Notes under the pieces: model-generated
Told to the model about the DNA's origin: nothing
What the model saw: the letters and a program-made list of their open reading frames with translations, nothing else
Database searches by the model: none
NCBI GenBank assembly: GCA_023974075.1
Contig: CM043797.1
Span: forward strand, 37,737,645 to 37,801,644
From: Chaenocephalus aceratus
Taxonomy: Eukaryota > Chordata > Actinopteri > Perciformes > Channichthyidae
Length of the DNA: 64,000 nt
Reading direction: 5' to 3'
Shown: positions 62,029 through 64,000 of the stretch, piece by piece
Layout of the letters: every line of letters starts with the position of its first letter
How positions within the stretch are numbered: the first letter of the stretch is position 1
Position numbers and translations under genes: made by a program

Positions 62029-62352
62029 GTATAGCTGTTCAATGAAGGTAAACACAGTGTAGGCGGTGCGTAAAAGCTCTTTGAGCGCTGGTGCTGCTCT
62101 TCTCTGAGTTACACGTCCCGCTGCCTCCTGGAGTGACCACACACCCCTGGCCGAAATGTCCTTAAAGTGAAGTCTAAGTACGATATATATCTCAAATAAT
62201 GTATGCACTGTCATTTCCCCACGTAAACATAACAGTCTGCAATTAAATGGTTGTCTCCTGTGCGCTTCACTTCCTCCTTGGCGCACCGGTAACTTTCTCA
62301 AAAAAAAAAGTGCGAGATACTTTCTGGTGACCATGAGAAATTTTCCCGTGCG

Positions 62353-62382
62353 GTTAGTATCTCGTGCGCACGAGATACTAAC
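62353..62382. repeat. 30-bp perfect palindrome
   Basis: Centred on 62367/62368, again on CTCGTGC|GCACGAG, in the right arm of the foldback element. Confidence 0.95.
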
Positions 62383-62461
62383 TCGTTATCCTGACTTTTT
62401 TTTTTCTCCCTCTGTTTTTTTTTTTTTTTCTTCATGTCCCTTTAGGGGCTCCGTAAAAAAC

Positions 62462-63194
62462 AAATGGGAGTTTATTTCTAAGTAAAAACTGGGGAAATGA
62501 TGAGGACGGGAGTAAATAGTGGTGTATTGGTGTTGGTGAATACATTAAATCCTCACAACACTCCTGGATCGTGTTTCTCAGGTTCAAACTGAAACTAAAT
62601 CTTTTTTTCTCACCATGCACTTCCCACAACACAGGGGTATCTGATTTACTGCGGACATTGATATTGTTTCTTTGAAGGAAAAATCCCCAGATGTGTCTGA
62701 GTCTGATGGATTGCAGTAACGTGAGCCTCAGTTCCTCAGATGCTTGATACCACTGACACTGAATGTTGACTTTGTGCAAAGCTCACCTACACGCAGCTCC
62801 TGCCAGCCGAGGATCTGAAAACACCAGATAATATTTCAGGCTTCAGAATGTTTCTGCTCAGTGTTCATCAAGATGATTTTTTTTGAAGACACCAGAAAAC
62901 ACGCTTTGCTTGTGCTTGTGCTCAATATATAAAGAAAATCACTGGTAACACTGAATGCTACATAAGCCTGACATACAAGAGTGAAGAATGTCCCTTAATG
63001 GATGACCTGCACTCTCCAAACAGTTAACCTGTGACATGTGGCAAGAGTGATACGTTGCACCATATTTACTGCCATATACAGCTGTTAAGAAAAACATACA
63101 TTGAGTACATGATGAGGATTTTTGTATCACGCCTTAAGATGTTTACATTTTAGATTTGTATTTTACTACTGTAGTGCAATGCCTTGTTTTTGAT
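62462..63194. other. No gene or element recognised
   Basis: Mixed sequence; a 115-residue minus-strand frame (62432-62779) starts outside any motif and ends in the foldback terminus. Confidence 0.5.
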
Positions 63195-63256
63195 GCTGCT
63201 GCGACACAAAAATTTCCCAATTTGGGATCAATTAAGTGCATCTATCTTATCTTATC
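63195..63256 (+). mobile_element. LINE/SINE 3' tail
   Basis: GCGACACAAAAATTTCCCAA, TTTGGGATCAATTAAGTGC and (TCTTA)n: the terminal segment of an L2-type retroposon, 5' truncated. Confidence 0.75.
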
Positions 63257-64000
63257 GTTGGCATGCCTTGACAACAATCAATTGGATTGTTTTATTGGAT
63301 TTTGGTATTGTTGAAAATAAGCTTTCTAGCAACACACATTTATGTTACTTAACGCGTTTGTTCGGCAGGATAACCTCCACGTATCGACACCACTTTGTTG
63401 ATTTGAAGCGTTAAACAAACAACGTCACGGTCACATGACTTCATGTCAACACCGCTAAGCTAAAGGTGGTAATGTTCAGCGTGATATCGTTTAGTAATTT
63501 ATTTAGTCACTTTTACACAATTAAAATCAAGAAGGCCTCACAAATCTGTGGACACGTGTAACAATTTAAAGTTAATTTGAAATCCTCCTACTCCATATTA
63601 TACTACTTCATGAAAATATCACCTCAATCCATCAAGAAATTATATAAAACCGGCTTCAAAAAACATGAAACTTTTGATACTTTTAGTCTTTTTGTAATGC
63701 TACCGCTTTAAATGCAGGACTTGTAACCCGTGTGTTTTGAACATAAGGCAAGATACCCTTTTGAAAGAAATAATAACATCTCCTCCCTACAGACTAAAAT
63801 ATGTATTAATAAGGTTCCACATAAATATACCACATATTATATAGCATCTTCAGTGAGTCAAACGTACATTATGTAACCGGTAATTAGAGGAAAGGCCTAA
63901 GGTCAGATGGTACTTTGAGACTGACAGGAGCGCGGGACATGGGGTTTATATTCTTATTCCAGAAGCTAGTGGAGTTACCTGTGACCTTTTCAGTCCCCAT
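63257..64000. other. No gene or element recognised
   Basis: AT-rich up to the window edge. Confidence 0.5.

Larger units (their letters stand above)
61449..62455. mobile_element. Foldback DNA transposon with long inverted arms
   Basis: Ends TACGGAGCCCCTAAAGGGAC and GTCCCTTTAGGGGCTCCGTA are perfect inverted repeats, flanked by AAAAAC on both sides (61443-61448, 62456-62461). The inverted arms extend inward about 280 bp (AACCATTTcATTGCAGACT, TACGTGGGGAA, GACAGTGCATACATTATTTG). It holds two palindromes, a CA array and the family D fragment. No transposase seen; superfamily not assigned. Confidence 0.85.

Overview
This 64 kb window looks like ray-finned (teleost, probably percomorph) nuclear DNA. 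The evidence is long CA/GT microsatellites, tRNA-derived SINEs with the usual fish 3' tails, L2/CR1-like LINE tails, Tc1-like and piggyBac-like elements, and very many hAT-type DNA transposons that carry BED zinc-finger coding remnants. I found no complete host gene, rRNA, tRNA, CRISPR array or bacterial-type operon. The window is best read as intergenic or large-intron DNA built almost entirely from layered transposable elements. All family calls come from reading termini, target-site duplications (TSDs) and translated motifs by eye.

Layout, left to right. 1-5 kb: LINE C-terminal fragment, hAT MITE (1696-2203), and a TTAA-type MITE whose 57-bp terminal segment has expanded into a 16-unit minisatellite (3418-4463). 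4.9-6.4 kb: a reverse-oriented solo LTR split by a BED-bearing hAT. 7.5-8.4 kb: a TIR transposon with a nested TTAA MITE. 9.5-11.7 kb: three hATs, two with BED fingers. 12.6-16.1 kb: LINE 3' end, a piggyBac-like MITE holding a CA array, and a hAT MITE expanded into a ~74-bp minisatellite. 19-21 kb: Tol2-like hAT exon and another hAT end. 23-26 kb: a MITE invaded by two hATs, one of which is itself invaded by a MITE inside its BED finger. 26-38 kb: two SINEs, a LINE end, two hATs (32.6, 35.5 kb) and long CA/GT arrays. 38.2-41.3 kb: a three-level hAT nest with a perfect TSD at each level. 43-46 kb: solo LTR inside a LINE tail inside a MITE, and a Tc1-like element filled by hAT-like DNA. 47.8-51.2 kb: second copy of the TTAA MITE and a third MITE-derived minisatellite (37 bp x 34). 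52.6-54.3 kb: a dead Tc1 transposase locus. 55.3-59.7 kb: two hATs sharing a ~590-bp cargo, inverted in one. 61.4-62.5 kb: a foldback element with an 84-bp near-perfect palindrome.

The genes that exist are transposon genes: BED zinc fingers (DNA-binding domains of hAT transposases), a hAT dimerisation fragment, a broken Tc1 DDE transposase and LINE reverse-transcriptase C-termini. None is intact, so movement of these copies would need proteins supplied elsewhere. The most interesting signals are the repeated birth of minisatellites from MITE sequence, the set of ten hAT copies with TAGGG termini but different subterminal motifs, and cargo modules shared between unrelated transposon ends.
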